Counted from the first letter of the stretch, positions 49,125 through 58,709 are shown. The stretch is DNA of 64,000 bases from Thioalkalivibrio nitratireducens DSM 14787 (GCF_000321415.2 NC_019902.2:3493501-3557500), one strand, 5' to 3'. The notes: a model not told the origin generated them from the sequence alone. A program made the numbers and translations.

Positions 49125-50476
49125 TGGCGAAACCGAAGTTGCGGTACGTCTGTCGGGAATGCGGCAGCATCAGCCCGAAGTGGTCCGGGCAGTGCGGCGA
49201 CTGCGGGGCCTGGAACAGCATGGAGGAGTTGGCCCCGAGCGCCGCCGCGCAGAGCACACGCGGCGGGGGCTATGCCGGCGAGGCTGGCCGGATCACCCGC
49301 CTCGGAGACGTCGAGAGCCGGGAAGTGCCACGCATCCCCACCGGCCTGTCGGAACTCGACCGCAGCCTCGGCGGCGGACTGGTCCACGGCTCGGTGGTGC
49401 TGATCGGCGGCGACCCGGGCATCGGCAAGTCCACCCTGCTGCTGCAGGTGCTGGCGCTGCTGCCACCGGACCAGAGCCTGTATGTGACCGGAGAGGAGTC
49501 GGCGCAGCAGGTCAGCCTGCGCGCACACCGGCTCGGTCTGGATGTAGCCGGCCTGCGCCTGCTGACCGAGACGCAGGTGGAAAACGTGATTGCGACCAGC
49601 GAGCGTGAACGGCCGCGGGTACTGGTGATCGATTCGATCCAGACGCTGTACAGCGCCGGGCTGCAGTCGGCGCCGGGATCGGTCTCGCAGGTGCGCGAAA
49701 GTGCCGCGGCCCTGGTGCGGCTGGCGAAGCAGCGCGGAGTGACCGTGATCCTGGTCGGCCACGTGACCAAGGACGGCCAGATCGCGGGCCCGCGGGTGCT
49801 CGAACACATGGTCGACACGGTGCTGTACTTCGAGGGCGATCCCGGCGGGCGGTACCGCATGCTGCGGGCGGTAAAGAACCGCTTCGGCGCGGTCAATGAA
49901 CTCGGCGTGTTTGCGATGCAGGAAGATGGCCTGACGCCGGTCGCGAACCCGTCGGCAATCTTCCTTTCCCGGCACAGCCGGCCGGTACCCGGCAGCGTGG
50001 TGATGGTGACCCGCGAGGGCACCCGGCCGCTGCTGGTCGAGGTGCAGGCGCTGGTGGCCGAGACCCATGCCCCTCAGCCGCGGCGGGTCACGCTCGGTCT
50101 GGAGCAGAACCGGCTGATCATGCTGCTCGCGGTGCTGGGACGGCACGGCGGCATCACATTGTTCGATCAAGACGTATTCGTGAACGTCGTCGGCGGGGTG
50201 CGCGTATCCGAAACCGCCGCCGACCTGCCGATGCTGGTCGCGGCACTGTCGTCGCTGCGCGACCGCCCGCTGGGCATGGACCTGGCCTGCTTCGGGGAGA
50301 TCGGGTTATCGGGCGAGGTGCGCCCGGTCCCGAACGGCGAGGAACGCCTGGCCGAAGCCGTGAAGCATGGGATGACGCGCGCGATCATTCCCGCCGGCAA
50401 CCGCATCCGCCGGCGCCTGCCCGGCATCGAGATCCAGCCGGTCGAACACCTCACCGACGCCCTCGACCTCGTCTGA
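49124..50476 (+). CDS. radA: DNA repair protein RadA (Sms)
   Basis: A 450-residue RecA-like ATPase acting in branch migration and recombination. A C4 zinc finger (CRECGSISPKWSGQCGDCG) comes first, then GGDPGIGKST as Walker A (about 95), the RadA-specific KNRFG motif (about 250) and a C-terminal Lon-like domain. The ATG overlaps the corB stop by one base. A GTG one codon earlier is possible. Confidence 0.96.
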   Translation: MAKPKLRYVCRECGSISPKWSGQCGDCGAWNSMEELAPSAAAQSTRGGGYAGEAGRITRLGDVESREVPRIPTGLSELDRSLGGGLVHGSVVLIGGDPGIGKSTLLLQVLALLPPDQSLYVTGEESAQQVSLRAHRLGLDVAGLRLLTETQVENVIATSERERPRVLVIDSIQTLYSAGLQSAPGSVSQVRESAAALVRLAKQRGVTVILVGHVTKDGQIAGPRVLEHMVDTVLYFEGDPGGRYRMLRAVKNRFGAVNELGVFAMQEDGLTPVANPSAIFLSRHSRPVPGSVVMVTREGTRPLLVEVQALVAETHAPQPRRVTLGLEQNRLIMLLAVLGRHGGITLFDQDVFVNVVGGVRVSETAADLPMLVAALSSLRDRPLGMDLACFGEIGLSGEVRPVPNGEERLAEAVKHGMTRAIIPAGNRIRRRLPGIEIQPVEHLTDALDLV

Positions 50477-50508
50477 GGCTCCGATCGGCCTCGGGAAGTT
50501 TGATTGTT

Positions 50509-50707
50509 CACCACAAAGAGCTCGAAGGCACGAAGAAGGGCGTTATTCGGTTGGGGGTTACCCTGGGTTCTGCGCGTATCGGCAACCATGGCGGCCGCGT
50601 TTTTCTCAGATCGCAGAAGGGTGACACCCCGGGTGCATCGCTCTACCCGCACCCGGGCCAATGTCCCTACCCAAGCAAACCTTCGTACGTTCGTGCTCTT
50701 CGTGGTG
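50509..50707. repeat. 199-bp element bounded by imperfect inverted repeats
   Basis: CACCACAAAGAGC with continuation TCGAAGGCACGAAG at the left (50509-50535) and its inverted partner CTTCGTACGTTCG with TGCTCTTCGTGGTG at the right (50681-50707) match at most positions. Similar CACCACRAAGAGCACGAAG stretches occur in intergenic DNA of many proteobacteria. No transposase is present. The interior has no credible gene. It lies between radA and DUF3501, which converge. Confidence 0.6.
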
Positions 50708-50751
50708 CAAGAAAAAGCGCCAGGCGAAGCCGCCCGCCGGGGTGGAGGCAA

Positions 50752-51345
50752 TCAGCTGGCGGCCGCGAGGTCGGCGGCCAGGGAATCACGCATCGCCGGC
50801 GCCACGGCATCGACCCGGTGAGCATAGTGCTCGTGTTCGACGCCGACCGCGATATTTGCGCCCTTCTTCACCGCGGCGATCATCTCGGCGGTCAGTTCGA
50901 AACGCAGGAAATGCACCGACGAGGTCTTGTCCTCGGTGTCGCGCTCGAGATCCTCGTCGGCGATCGGGTACACCTTGTCGAATCCTTCGACCTGCACGTA
51001 AGTCTTGTCCTCGACCCCGATCAGCCGCCCCAGCGCCACCTTGCGCTCGTCGATGTCGGGGAACTCGACCATCATCGTCGCCTTCCAGTTGGTGCCGTCC
51101 GGGATCAGCGGGTTGTACGCGTCCAGTTCGTCCTGGATGCCGGCCGCATCGAAGATCTTCTCCGCGCGCAGCATCTCCTGGATCTGGTACTGCATCGTCT
51201 TGCGATCTTCGAAATGCAGCGTCACGTTGGGACCAACCTGCAGCACGCGGTTCTTCTTGTGCTGCATCACTTCGGCCCGGAAGCCCGGACGCAGTTCCGA
51301 GTACTTCTCCAGCGAATACAGGTCGTCTCGGCTCAACTTGCTCAC
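50752..51345 (-). CDS. DUF3501 family protein
   Basis: A 197-residue soluble protein. MSKLSRDDLYSLEKYSELR, FEDRKTMQYQIQEMLRAEKI and HFLRFELTAEMIAAVKKGA are hallmarks of DUF3501, which is often encoded beside rubrerythrin and an HdrD/GlpC-like iron-sulfur protein. The function is unknown; the context implies peroxide or iron stress. It is the last gene of the rubrerythrin unit, with 136 bp upstream separating it from the ferritin-like gene. Confidence 0.85.
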   Translation of the reverse strand: MSKLSRDDLYSLEKYSELRPGFRAEVMQHKKNRVLQVGPNVTLHFEDRKTMQYQIQEMLRAEKIFDAAGIQDELDAYNPLIPDGTNWKATMMVEFPDIDERKVALGRLIGVEDKTYVQVEGFDKVYPIADEDLERDTEDKTSSVHFLRFELTAEMIAAVKKGANIAVGVEHEHYAHRVDAVAPAMRDSLAADLAAAS

Positions 51346-51481
51346 AGTCTACCTCCAGAGTCTGGGTCCGGTTCGGGCGGGCGGCACGCGCCTTCGCTCC
51401 TGAAACGTGTCTTCGGGCACAGCCGGACGCCCCGAGCGGTTCCCGGTTGCGGTGACCAGCTCAGACGCCCTGCCCCGCTCG

Positions 51482-51790
51482 TCAATGGTCGTGATCGTGG
51501 TGACCGATGTCGGTGTAATCCTTGTCGGAAAACAGGTTGTCTCGCAGTTCCCTGTCGAACACCGGGTTCTTGCGGCGAATCCATTCCAGCACCATCGCCG
51601 CGTGTTCGATCTCCTCGTCGCGGTTGTGCGCGAGGATCGCTTTCAGCTCCGGATCCTTGCAGGCATCCACCCGTTGCTGGTACCAGTCGACGGCCTCGAG
51701 CTCTTCCATCAGCGACACGATCGCCCGGTGCAGTTCCCGGCTGTCGTCGCTCAGCTCTCCTACGGGTTCGTGATATCCGTCACTCGACAT
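51482..51790 (-). CDS. encapsulated-ferritin-family (EncFtn) protein, standalone
   Basis: A 102-residue protein closely similar to Rhodospirillum rubrum EncFtn (HRAIVSLMEELEAVDWYQQR and ILAHNRDEEIEHAAM). Metal-site residues Glu30, Trp36, Tyr37, Glu60 and His63 align with E32, W38, Y39, E62 and H65 of that protein. EncFtn forms an annular decamer with a ferroxidase centre between subunits and needs an encapsulin shell to store iron. Here the C-terminal encapsulin-targeting peptide is missing, replaced by a short His/Asp tail (GHHDHDH), and no encapsulin gene is nearby. It is probably a cytosolic ferroxidase. Confidence 0.88.
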   Translation of the reverse strand: MSSDGYHEPVGELSDDSRELHRAIVSLMEELEAVDWYQQRVDACKDPELKAILAHNRDEEIEHAAMVLEWIRRKNPVFDRELRDNLFSDKDYTDIGHHDHDH

Positions 51791-51817
51791 GAATCGGGTC
51801 TCCTCGGTCGGATTCGG

Positions 51818-53164
51818 TTACAGGCCGTACGCCTTGCGCAGCAGGGTCAGCGGATGTTCGGGTTCGCGCCCGTCCTTCAGGCCATTCTCGATCATGTGCC
51901 CGGCCATCGGGCAGTCGCTGGAGAAATGGTCCGCCTCGGCCTTCTGCACCCGGCTGACCACCGGACGGCAGATCTTGGTCGCGGTTTCGAAGAACTCGGT
52001 CTTCACCCCGTAGGTACCGTCGTGTCCGGAACAGCGCTCGATCACGTCGATCTCGGTACCGGGCACGAGCTTCAGCAGGTCGCGCGTCTTCAGGCCCATG
52101 TTCTGCACCCGCAAGTGGCAGGCTGCGTGATAGGCCACCTTGCCGAGGCGCTGCGGGAAGTCGGTCTTCAGTCTGCCGCCGGCGTGGCGGGCCATCAGGT
52201 ACTCGAACGGGTCGAAGATTCGCTTCTTCACCGCCTGCACGTCGGCATTGTCCGGGAACATCAGCGGCAGTTCCTGCTTGAACATCAGCACGCAGGAAGG
52301 CACCGGACCGACGATGTCGTAGCCCTGGTCGATCACGCGCTTCATCGCGGGAACGTTGACATCCTTCGCGGCCGCCACGGCCTCGAGATCGCCGAGTTCC
52401 AGCTTGGGCATCCCGCAGCACTGCTCCTTGTCGAGCAGCGTGACCTCGATGCCGTTGTGATTGAAGACCTGGACCAGGTCCTCGACGATATGGGGCTCGT
52501 TGTAATTGCCATAGCAGGTAGCGAACAGCGCTACGCGACCGGTCGTGCCGTTCACCGCCTCCGGGGCGGACACCGCCGCGGCCACCTGCGCGGCGCGCTT
52601 GCGGCCCTTGCGGCTGTGGTATTTCGGCAGACTCGCCTCGGGGTGCACGCCCAGCGTCTTGTCCAGCAGCTTGCGCGCCGCCCCGTTGCGGTTCACCGCG
52701 TTCACCGTCTGCGCCACCACCGGGATGCCGGCCAGCGTGCCGATCAGGTCGGTGCTGGACATCAGCTTGTGCGCGGTTTTCGCGCCTTCCTTCTTGAAGC
52801 GCACCGCCTTGCCGCGCAGCATCAGATGCGGGAAGTCGACGTTCCACTCGTGCGGCGGCACGTACGGGCACTTGGTCAGGTAGCACAGGTCGCAGAGATA
52901 GCAGTGGTCGACGACCTTCCAGTAGTCGTCCTTCTTCACCCCGTCCACCTCCATGGTCTCGGACTCGTCGACCAGGTCGAACAGGGTGGGGAATGAGTTG
53001 CACAGGCTCACGCAGCGGCGGCAGCCATGGCAGATGTCGAAGACGCGCTCCATCTCGGCGAAGAGCGAGCCTTCATCGTAGAAATCGGGGTTGCGCCAGT
53101 CCAGCGGATGGCGGGTGGGGGCTTCTAGACTGCCTTCACGTTTGTTCTGCGTCGGCGCGGACAT
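51818..53164 (-). CDS. GlpC/HdrD-like iron-sulfur oxidoreductase subunit
   Basis: A 448-residue protein with two [4Fe-4S] ferredoxin motifs at the N-terminus (Cys45, 48, 51, 55 and Cys88, 91, 94, 99). Two CCG-type domains follow: the first with [11 protein letters not shown] and ACH, the second with [11 protein letters not shown], in which Ser replaces the second Cys of CCG. This pattern fits GlpC and heterodisulfide reductase subunit relatives that pass electrons from a dehydrogenase to a quinone or thiol. It probably serves rubrerythrin or a thiol system. A stable hairpin lies between the two genes. Confidence 0.85.
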   Translation of the reverse strand: MSAPTQNKREGSLEAPTRHPLDWRNPDFYDEGSLFAEMERVFDICHGCRRCVSLCNSFPTLFDLVDESETMEVDGVKKDDYWKVVDHCYLCDLCYLTKCPYVPPHEWNVDFPHLMLRGKAVRFKKEGAKTAHKLMSSTDLIGTLAGIPVVAQTVNAVNRNGAARKLLDKTLGVHPEASLPKYHSRKGRKRAAQVAAAVSAPEAVNGTTGRVALFATCYGNYNEPHIVEDLVQVFNHNGIEVTLLDKEQCCGMPKLELGDLEAVAAAKDVNVPAMKRVIDQGYDIVGPVPSCVLMFKQELPLMFPDNADVQAVKKRIFDPFEYLMARHAGGRLKTDFPQRLGKVAYHAACHLRVQNMGLKTRDLLKLVPGTEIDVIERCSGHDGTYGVKTEFFETATKICRPVVSRVQKAEADHFSSDCPMAGHMIENGLKDGREPEHPLTLLRKAYGL

Positions 53165-53199
53165 GCGTTTCTCCCAGGCCTGGAGTCTTCACTGACAGG

Positions 53200-53228
53200 G
53201 GGCGGGACCGGCTGAACCGGTCCCGCCC
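53200..53228 (-). other. intercistronic hairpin
   Basis: A perfect 12-bp stem GGGCGGGACCGG / CCGGTCCCGCCC with a CTGAA loop lies between rubrerythrin and the iron-sulfur gene. No T-run follows on the minus strand. It may stabilise the rubrerythrin transcript or attenuate read-through, giving more rubrerythrin than downstream product. Confidence 0.6.
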
Positions 53229-53249
53229 GATGCGGTCTCCCGAAGCCGA

Positions 53250-53669
53250 TCAGGCGTCCAGGTTGTCCAGCGCCTTCTGGAAGCGGTTGGCGTGCGAACG
53301 CTCCGCCTTGGCCAGGGTTTCGAACCAGTCGGCAATCTCGTCGAAGCCCTCGTCGCGGGCGGTCTTGGCCATCCCCGGGTACATGTCGGTGTACTCGTGG
53401 GTCTCGCCGGCGATGGCCGTCTTCAGGTTGGCCTGGGTGCCGCCGAACGGAAGGCCGGTGGCCGGATCACCGCAGGTCTCCAGGTACTCGAGGTGGCCAT
53501 GCGCGTGACCGGTCTCGCCCTCGGCGGTCGAACGGAACACCGTCGCGACATCGTTGTAGCCCTCGACGTCGGCCTTGGATGCGAAGTACAGGTAACGGCG
53601 GTTGGCCTGGGACTCGCCGGAAAAGGCTTCCTTCAGGTTGTTCTCGGTCTTGCTGCCTTTCAGATCCAT
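53250..53669 (-). CDS. rubrerythrin (diiron domain only)
   Basis: A 139-residue ferritin-like diiron protein. Ligand motifs are [39 protein letters not shown] and [11 protein letters not shown] (ExxH pairs). The C-terminal rubredoxin domain of canonical rubrerythrin is absent, as in erythrin or sulerythrin, so a separate electron donor is required. It reduces H2O2 to water. It is the first gene of the four-gene unit and has a ribosome binding site (GGAGAA-like) before the ATG. Confidence 0.93.
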   Translation of the reverse strand: MDLKGSKTENNLKEAFSGESQANRRYLYFASKADVEGYNDVATVFRSTAEGETGHAHGHLEYLETCGDPATGLPFGGTQANLKTAIAGETHEYTDMYPGMAKTARDEGFDEIADWFETLAKAERSHANRFQKALDNLDA

Positions 53670-53729
53670 CGTGGTTCTCCTCTGTTGGACTGAGTGGGTA
53701 TGCGCTGCCTGCCGGTGGCAGGCACGGAA

Positions 53730-53785
53730 TTTAGACTGTGTCTAAACCGTGCGGAGACTTTAGACCCGGTCTAAACGGTTGTCAA
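53730..53785 (-). promoter_or_regulatory. rubrerythrin promoter with two tandem operators
   Basis: On the minus strand a perfect -35 TTGACA (53780-53785) and a -10 TAAAGT (53757-53762) are separated by 17 bp. Operator 1, TTTAGAC-CCG-GTCTAAA on the plus strand (53759-53775), lies in the spacer and overlaps the -10. Operator 2, TTTAGAC-TGT-GTCTAAA (53730-53746), lies just after the start site, with 29 bp between centres. The two identical perfect dyads imply repression by a dimer. The regulator is not encoded here. Confidence 0.85.
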
Positions 53786-53863
53786 CCTCCGCTTCGGTGC
53801 ATCCCGCTTCCCAGGGGGCTTCGGATTCGGTACCTTTTTCAATCGCCCATACCTACGCGGATC

Positions 53864-54154
53864 ATGCCAGAGATTCCCCCTCCCGAGACCCCGGCCGGCT
53901 TCGAGGCGGCCATGGATGCCCTCGAGCAGCTCGTCGCCCGCATGGAGACGGACGAGATGCCGCTCGAAGAGGCCCTGCGCGAGTATCAACGCGGCATGGA
54001 ACTGGTGCGGGCCTGCCAGACGGCCCTCGACGATGCACAGCAGCGCATCGCGAGCTCGGTCGACCGCCCCGCTGCCCCCACCGACACAGCCTCGGACCCC
54101 AATGACTCCACAAAAGTTCCGGATATTGCCGATCCCGACGATGTCCCGTTCTGA
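53864..54154 (+). CDS. xseB: exodeoxyribonuclease VII small subunit
   Basis: A 96-residue protein. PAGFEAAMDALEQLVARMETDEMPLEEAL and YQRGMELVRAC are signatures of XseB, the regulatory subunit that binds XseA to form the single-strand exonuclease. The C-terminal 25 residues are acidic and variable. The start at 53864 is preferred over a longer frame without homology. It begins the xseB-ispA-dxs block and is divergent from rubrerythrin. Confidence 0.92.
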   Translation: MPEIPPPETPAGFEAAMDALEQLVARMETDEMPLEEALREYQRGMELVRACQTALDDAQQRIASSVDRPAAPTDTASDPNDSTKVPDIADPDDVPF

Positions 54155-54166
54155 TCGCGGCCGTAC

Positions 54167-55045
54167 GTGAACAGCCAGATCGAAGCGTACCAGAAGCGCA
54201 TCGAAGCGTTTCTGGACCGGATGCTCGATTCCGCGGAGGCGCCGGTTCCCGAATTGATCGCCGCGATGCGCTACTCGACGCTGGGCGGTGGCAAACGGCT
54301 GCGGCCATTACTGGTCTACGCGACGGGACGAGCGGTAGCGGCGCCGGAGGCATCCCTGGACCCCATCGCGGCTGCGGTCGAAATGATCCACGTGTACTCG
54401 CTGATCCACGATGATCTGCCGGCCATGGACGACGACGATCTGCGCCGCGGCAAGCCCACCTGCCACAAGGTCTACGGGGAGGCCACCGCGATTCTGGCCG
54501 GCGATGCGCTGCAGGCGCTTGCGTTCGCGACGCTGCTCGATGCCGGGGACGGCCTCGACACCGACACCCGGCTCGTGCTGGCGCGGGATCTGGCGCACGC
54601 CTCGGGCATTCGCGGCATGGCTGGAGGCCAGGCGATCGATCTCGCCTCGGAGGGCCGGTCGCTGGACATCACGGACCTCGAAACCATGCACCGGCTGAAG
54701 ACCGGCGCACTGATCCGGGCGTCGGTGCTGCTGCCGGCTCAGGCAGGTCACGCGGATGCATCGACGCAGGCGCGGCTCGGGATCTACGCCGACTGCATCG
54801 GCCTCGCGTTCCAGATTCGCGACGACGTGCTCGATGTCGAGGGGGATCCGGAACTGCTCGGCAAGGCCTGCGGTGCGGACAGCCTGCTCGAAAAGGCAAC
54901 CTTCCCCTCACTGCTGGGCCTGGAGACCTCGCGGCATCGGGCGACCGAACTGGTCGACGAGGCACTGGCCAGCCTGCAACCCTTTGGAACGGAGGCCGAC
55001 TTGCTGCGCTTCCTTGCGCGGTACATCGTGGAGCGAATGCATTGA
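54167..55045 (+). CDS. ispA: farnesyl diphosphate synthase
   Basis: A 292-residue trans-isoprenyl diphosphate synthase. The first Asp-rich motif is [10 protein letters not shown] (about residue 83), with GGGKRLRP upstream as the diphosphate-binding loop. The second is DDVLD near residue 223. The synthase condenses IPP with DMAPP and GPP. The GTG start at 54167 is 12 bp after xseB, a conserved pairing. Confidence 0.95.
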   Translation: MNSQIEAYQKRIEAFLDRMLDSAEAPVPELIAAMRYSTLGGGKRLRPLLVYATGRAVAAPEASLDPIAAAVEMIHVYSLIHDDLPAMDDDDLRRGKPTCHKVYGEATAILAGDALQALAFATLLDAGDGLDTDTRLVLARDLAHASGIRGMAGGQAIDLASEGRSLDITDLETMHRLKTGALIRASVLLPAQAGHADASTQARLGIYADCIGLAFQIRDDVLDVEGDPELLGKACGADSLLEKATFPSLLGLETSRHRATELVDEALASLQPFGTEADLLRFLARYIVERMH

Positions 55046-55169
55046 TTCCGGGCCGACCGATGTTCGAGCGAAACGGGTACACGCGCAGCAACCCGCGAAA
55101 GCGGCCCGGGGCGTGGCAGGCACCGGTTGGGGTTCGCCCTGCCGCAGCGACGCGGCGCCCGGGTTGAAC

Positions 55170-57086
55170 ATGTCCGGGACCCCGCGACTCGATTCGATCG
55201 ATTGGCCCGCGGACCTGCGCCGTTGCAGGGCCTCCGAACTCGAGCAAATCGCACTGGAACTGCGGCAGTTCCTGATCGACACGGTGGCGCGTACCGGCGG
55301 GCACCTCGCGGCCAACCTCGGAACCGTGGAGCTCGCCATCGCGCTGCACTACGTGTTCGACACTCCGCGCGACCGCATCGTCTGGGATGTCGGACACCAG
55401 GCGTATGCGCACAAGATCCTCACCGGGCGCCGCAACGCCATGGCGACGCTGCGCCAGTACGACGGCATCGCCGGTTTCCCGAAGCGGGACGAGAGCGAGT
55501 ACGACGCTTTCGGCACCGGCCATTCGAGCACTTCGATCAGCGCGGCCGCCGGGATGGCACTGGCCGCGGCACGCGCGGGGTCGAAACACCGGCACGTCGC
55601 GGTGATCGGGGACGGCGCGATGACGGCCGGCATGGCCTTCGAGGCCCTGAACCATGTCGGCGAACTCGATTGCGACCTGCTGGTGATCCTGAACGACAAC
55701 GAGATGTCGATCTCGCCCAATGTCGGCGCGATGAGCCAGTATCTCGCCCGCTTGCTCTCAGGGCGGTTGTACTGCAGCGTTCGCGAAGGCTCGAAGAAGA
55801 TGCTCGACTACGTGCCGCCGGTCCGGGCCCTTGCCCAGCGCGCCGAGGAGCACGTGAAAGGCATGATCATGCCCGGCACGCTGTTCGAGGAACTGGGCTT
55901 CCGCTATTTCGGACCGGTCGACGGACACGACGTCGACGGGCTCGTGGCGATGCTGTCCAACCTGCGGGATCTGCACGGGCCGCGCCTGCTGCACATCGTC
56001 ACCCGCAAGGGCCACGGGTACGCGCCCGCCGAGGACGATCCCTGCCGGTACCACGGAGTCGGGCAGTTCAGTCCGGATGCCGGGATCCCTGCCGCAGCGC
56101 AGCCGAAGCCGCCGACGTATACCGAGGTATTCGGCAACTGGCTCTGTGACCAGGCCCGGGCGGATGCGCGGCTGGTCGGGATCACGCCGGCCATGCGCGA
56201 GGGATCGGGCCTGGTGCGCTTCTCCGAAGAGTTCCCCGACCGCTACTTCGACGTCGGCATCGCCGAACAGCACGCGGTCACGCTGGCGGCCGGCATGGCC
56301 TGCGAAGGCCTGCACCCGGTGGTCGCGATCTACTCGACTTTCCTGCAGCGCGCACTGGACCAAGTGATCCACGACGTCGCGCTGCAGAACCTCCCGGTGC
56401 TGTTCGCGATCGATCGCGCCGGGATCGTCGGGCCGGACGGCCCCACCCATGCCGGCGTGTTCGACATCAGCCTGCTACGGACCGTCCCGAACCTGGTGCT
56501 GATGGCCCCGGCCGACGAGTCCGAGTGCCGGCAGATGCTGAGCACCGGGTTCGCCTGCGCCGGCCCGGCGGCGGTCCGCTACCCGCGTGGGGGCGGCCCC
56601 GGGACGACACCCGGTACCGGTCTCGATCCGCTCCCGATCGGCAAGGCGGCGGTCGCGCGCAGCGGACGGCGCATCGCGCTGCTGAACTTCGGCCCGCTGC
56701 TGCAAGCGGCGCTGGAGGCGGGCGAGGCACTCGATGCGACGGTGGTCAACATGCGCTTCATCAAGCCGCTCGACACCGAGTTGCTGGAGCGGCTGGCGCG
56801 CACCCACGAGCGCCTGGTCACCCTCGAAGACCACGCGCTGGCCGGGGGGGCTGGAAGCGCGGTGCTCGAAACGTTGGCCGCACACGGACTGGCGACGCCC
56901 TGCCTGACGCTGGGCCTGCCCGACCATTTCACCCCGCATGGCCCGAGAAAGCGCTTGCTGTCAGATTATGGGCTGGATGCGCAGGGAATCCTCCGGGCCA
57001 TCCGGGGTGCGGCAGGCACGGAAGACCGCCCGGGCGGCGAAGCGGCGCCAGCGCCCCCTCGCTCCCGTGGCGGCAGCCAGGGCTAG
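55170..57086 (+). CDS. dxs: 1-deoxy-D-xylulose-5-phosphate synthase
   Basis: A 638-residue thiamine-diphosphate enzyme of the MEP pathway that joins pyruvate and glyceraldehyde-3-phosphate. [32 protein letters not shown] with [12 protein letters not shown] form the ThDP/Mg site. [17 protein letters not shown] contains the catalytic Glu, and [15 protein letters not shown] the conserved His. The C-terminal 20 residues form a variable Pro/Gly tail. It follows ispA by 124 bp in the usual order. Confidence 0.97.
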   Translation: MSGTPRLDSIDWPADLRRCRASELEQIALELRQFLIDTVARTGGHLAANLGTVELAIALHYVFDTPRDRIVWDVGHQAYAHKILTGRRNAMATLRQYDGIAGFPKRDESEYDAFGTGHSSTSISAAAGMALAAARAGSKHRHVAVIGDGAMTAGMAFEALNHVGELDCDLLVILNDNEMSISPNVGAMSQYLARLLSGRLYCSVREGSKKMLDYVPPVRALAQRAEEHVKGMIMPGTLFEELGFRYFGPVDGHDVDGLVAMLSNLRDLHGPRLLHIVTRKGHGYAPAEDDPCRYHGVGQFSPDAGIPAAAQPKPPTYTEVFGNWLCDQARADARLVGITPAMREGSGLVRFSEEFPDRYFDVGIAEQHAVTLAAGMACEGLHPVVAIYSTFLQRALDQVIHDVALQNLPVLFAIDRAGIVGPDGPTHAGVFDISLLRTVPNLVLMAPADESECRQMLSTGFACAGPAAVRYPRGGGPGTTPGTGLDPLPIGKAAVARSGRRIALLNFGPLLQAALEAGEALDATVVNMRFIKPLDTELLERLARTHERLVTLEDHALAGGAGSAVLETLAAHGLATPCLTLGLPDHFTPHGPRKRLLSDYGLDAQGILRAIRGAAGTEDRPGGEAAPAPPRSRGGSQG

Positions 57087-57260
57087 CCTTTGCCGCCACC
57101 TGGCGCCGCCGGATACCGACTGTCGGCGCGCAGGCCCGTGGGGCGCGCTCGCATCCGGGCCGGTGCCTGCACCTGCACGGCGACGATCGGGACGCGGAGA
57201 CGGCCGCGCGGATCGCCGGGCGGGACGCCCCCGGAGGGCGATCGACCGCGCGGTCTCGAC

Positions 57261-58679
57261 TCAGAGATGGCGCGAGGCGTAGTCGGCGAGCCGCGAGCGT
57301 TCTCCGCGCGTCAGGGTGACATGACCGCTGTGCGTCCAGTGGCGGAAACGGTCGACGACGTAGGTCAGCCCCGAGGTGGTCTCGGTCAGGTACGGCGTAT
57401 CGATCTGCGCGATGTTGCCCAGCGCAACGACCTTCGAACCCGGCCCCGCGCGCGTGATCAGCGTCTTCATCTGCTTGCTGGTCAGGTTCTGCGCCTCGTC
57501 GAGAATGATGAAGCGGTTCAGAAACGTGCGGCCGCGCATGAAGTTCAGCGACCGGAGCTTGATCCGGTTCTGGATCACGTCGTTGGTCGCGGCACGGCCC
57601 CAGTCACCTCCGCCCTCGGTGCGGGTCAGCACCTCCAGGTTGTCCATCAGCGCCCCCATCCAGGGCGTCATCTTTTCTTCCTCGGTGCCTGGCAGGAAGC
57701 CGATGTCCTCGCCCACCGGGATCGTGACCCGGGTCATGATGATCTCCTTGTAGAGATTGTCCTCGAGGGTTTGCGCAAGGCCGGCCGCCAGCGTGAGCAG
57801 TGTCTTGCCAGTGCCCGCCGCACCCACCAGCGACACGAAGTCCACCTCCGGATCCAGCAACAGGTTCAGCGCGAAATTCTGCTCGCGGTTGCGGGCATTG
57901 ATCCCCCAGACGGTGTGGCGCGGATGCAGGTAATCGTCGAGGAGTTCGATCACCGCAGTCTCGGCCTGATGGTCGAGCTCCAGCACGATCGCCTGGATCG
58001 GGGTGTCACCGTCACGGTAGATGAACTGGTTCGGGTGCCATTGCACGACCAGCGGGCCGCTGACGCGGTAGTAGGTGCGACCGCTTTCCTGCCAGGACTC
58101 CATCTCCCGGCCGTGCGATTCCCAGAAATCCGCCGGCAGTTCCGCCATACCCGAATACAGCAGGCTGACGTCGTCCAACACCTGGTCGTTGAAGTAATCC
58201 TCCGCATGCAGGCCGAGTACCGCCGCCTTGATGCGCAGATTGATGTCTTTCGAGACCAGCGTCAGATCAGCATCGGGATGCTCGCCCTGCAGCGCGAGTG
58301 CCGTCGCCAGAATCGTGTTGTCGGGGGTCGATCCGGGCAGCGTCTCGGGGATCTGCGCAGCCATCGCGCGGGTCTGGAAGAACAGGCGCCCACTGGCATG
58401 GAAGCTCGCGTCGGCCAGGGATTGCGCATGCAGCGGGAGCCCCTGCCCGATCTGCTCATGGGTCGCGTCCTGGGTCAGCTCGTCGATGAAGCGGCTGACC
58501 TGGCGCACGTTGCGGGCGACCTCGGAGACTCCCTTCTTGCTGCGATCGAGTTCCTCCAGCACCACCATCGGCAGGAAGATGTCGTGCTCCTTGAACCTGA
58601 ACAGCGCAGTCGGATCATGCATCAGCACGTTGGTGTCGAGCACGAACAGGCGGTTGCTGCGAATCTCCTTCTTGGCCAT
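57261..58679 (-). CDS. PhoH family protein with PIN domain (PhoH2)
   Basis: A 472-residue two-domain protein. The N-terminal PIN domain (about 1-160) starts with LFVLDTNVLMHDP and has acidic metal-site residues (Asp15, Glu48 in VVLEELDRSK, TPDN, SKD). The C-terminal PhoH ATPase holds the P-loop GAAGTGKTLL (about 260) and FIILDEAQNLT as Walker B. Such fusions act as RNA helicase-nucleases in mycobacteria. The start at 58679 follows GGAGGG. It converges with dxs. Confidence 0.93.
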   Translation of the reverse strand: MAKKEIRSNRLFVLDTNVLMHDPTALFRFKEHDIFLPMVVLEELDRSKKGVSEVARNVRQVSRFIDELTQDATHEQIGQGLPLHAQSLADASFHASGRLFFQTRAMAAQIPETLPGSTPDNTILATALALQGEHPDADLTLVSKDINLRIKAAVLGLHAEDYFNDQVLDDVSLLYSGMAELPADFWESHGREMESWQESGRTYYRVSGPLVVQWHPNQFIYRDGDTPIQAIVLELDHQAETAVIELLDDYLHPRHTVWGINARNREQNFALNLLLDPEVDFVSLVGAAGTGKTLLTLAAGLAQTLEDNLYKEIIMTRVTIPVGEDIGFLPGTEEEKMTPWMGALMDNLEVLTRTEGGGDWGRAATNDVIQNRIKLRSLNFMRGRTFLNRFIILDEAQNLTSKQMKTLITRAGPGSKVVALGNIAQIDTPYLTETTSGLTYVVDRFRHWTHSGHVTLTRGERSRLADYASRHL

Positions 58680-58709
58680 GGACCCTCCGGGGCGGCTTGG
58701 CACTCTCGT

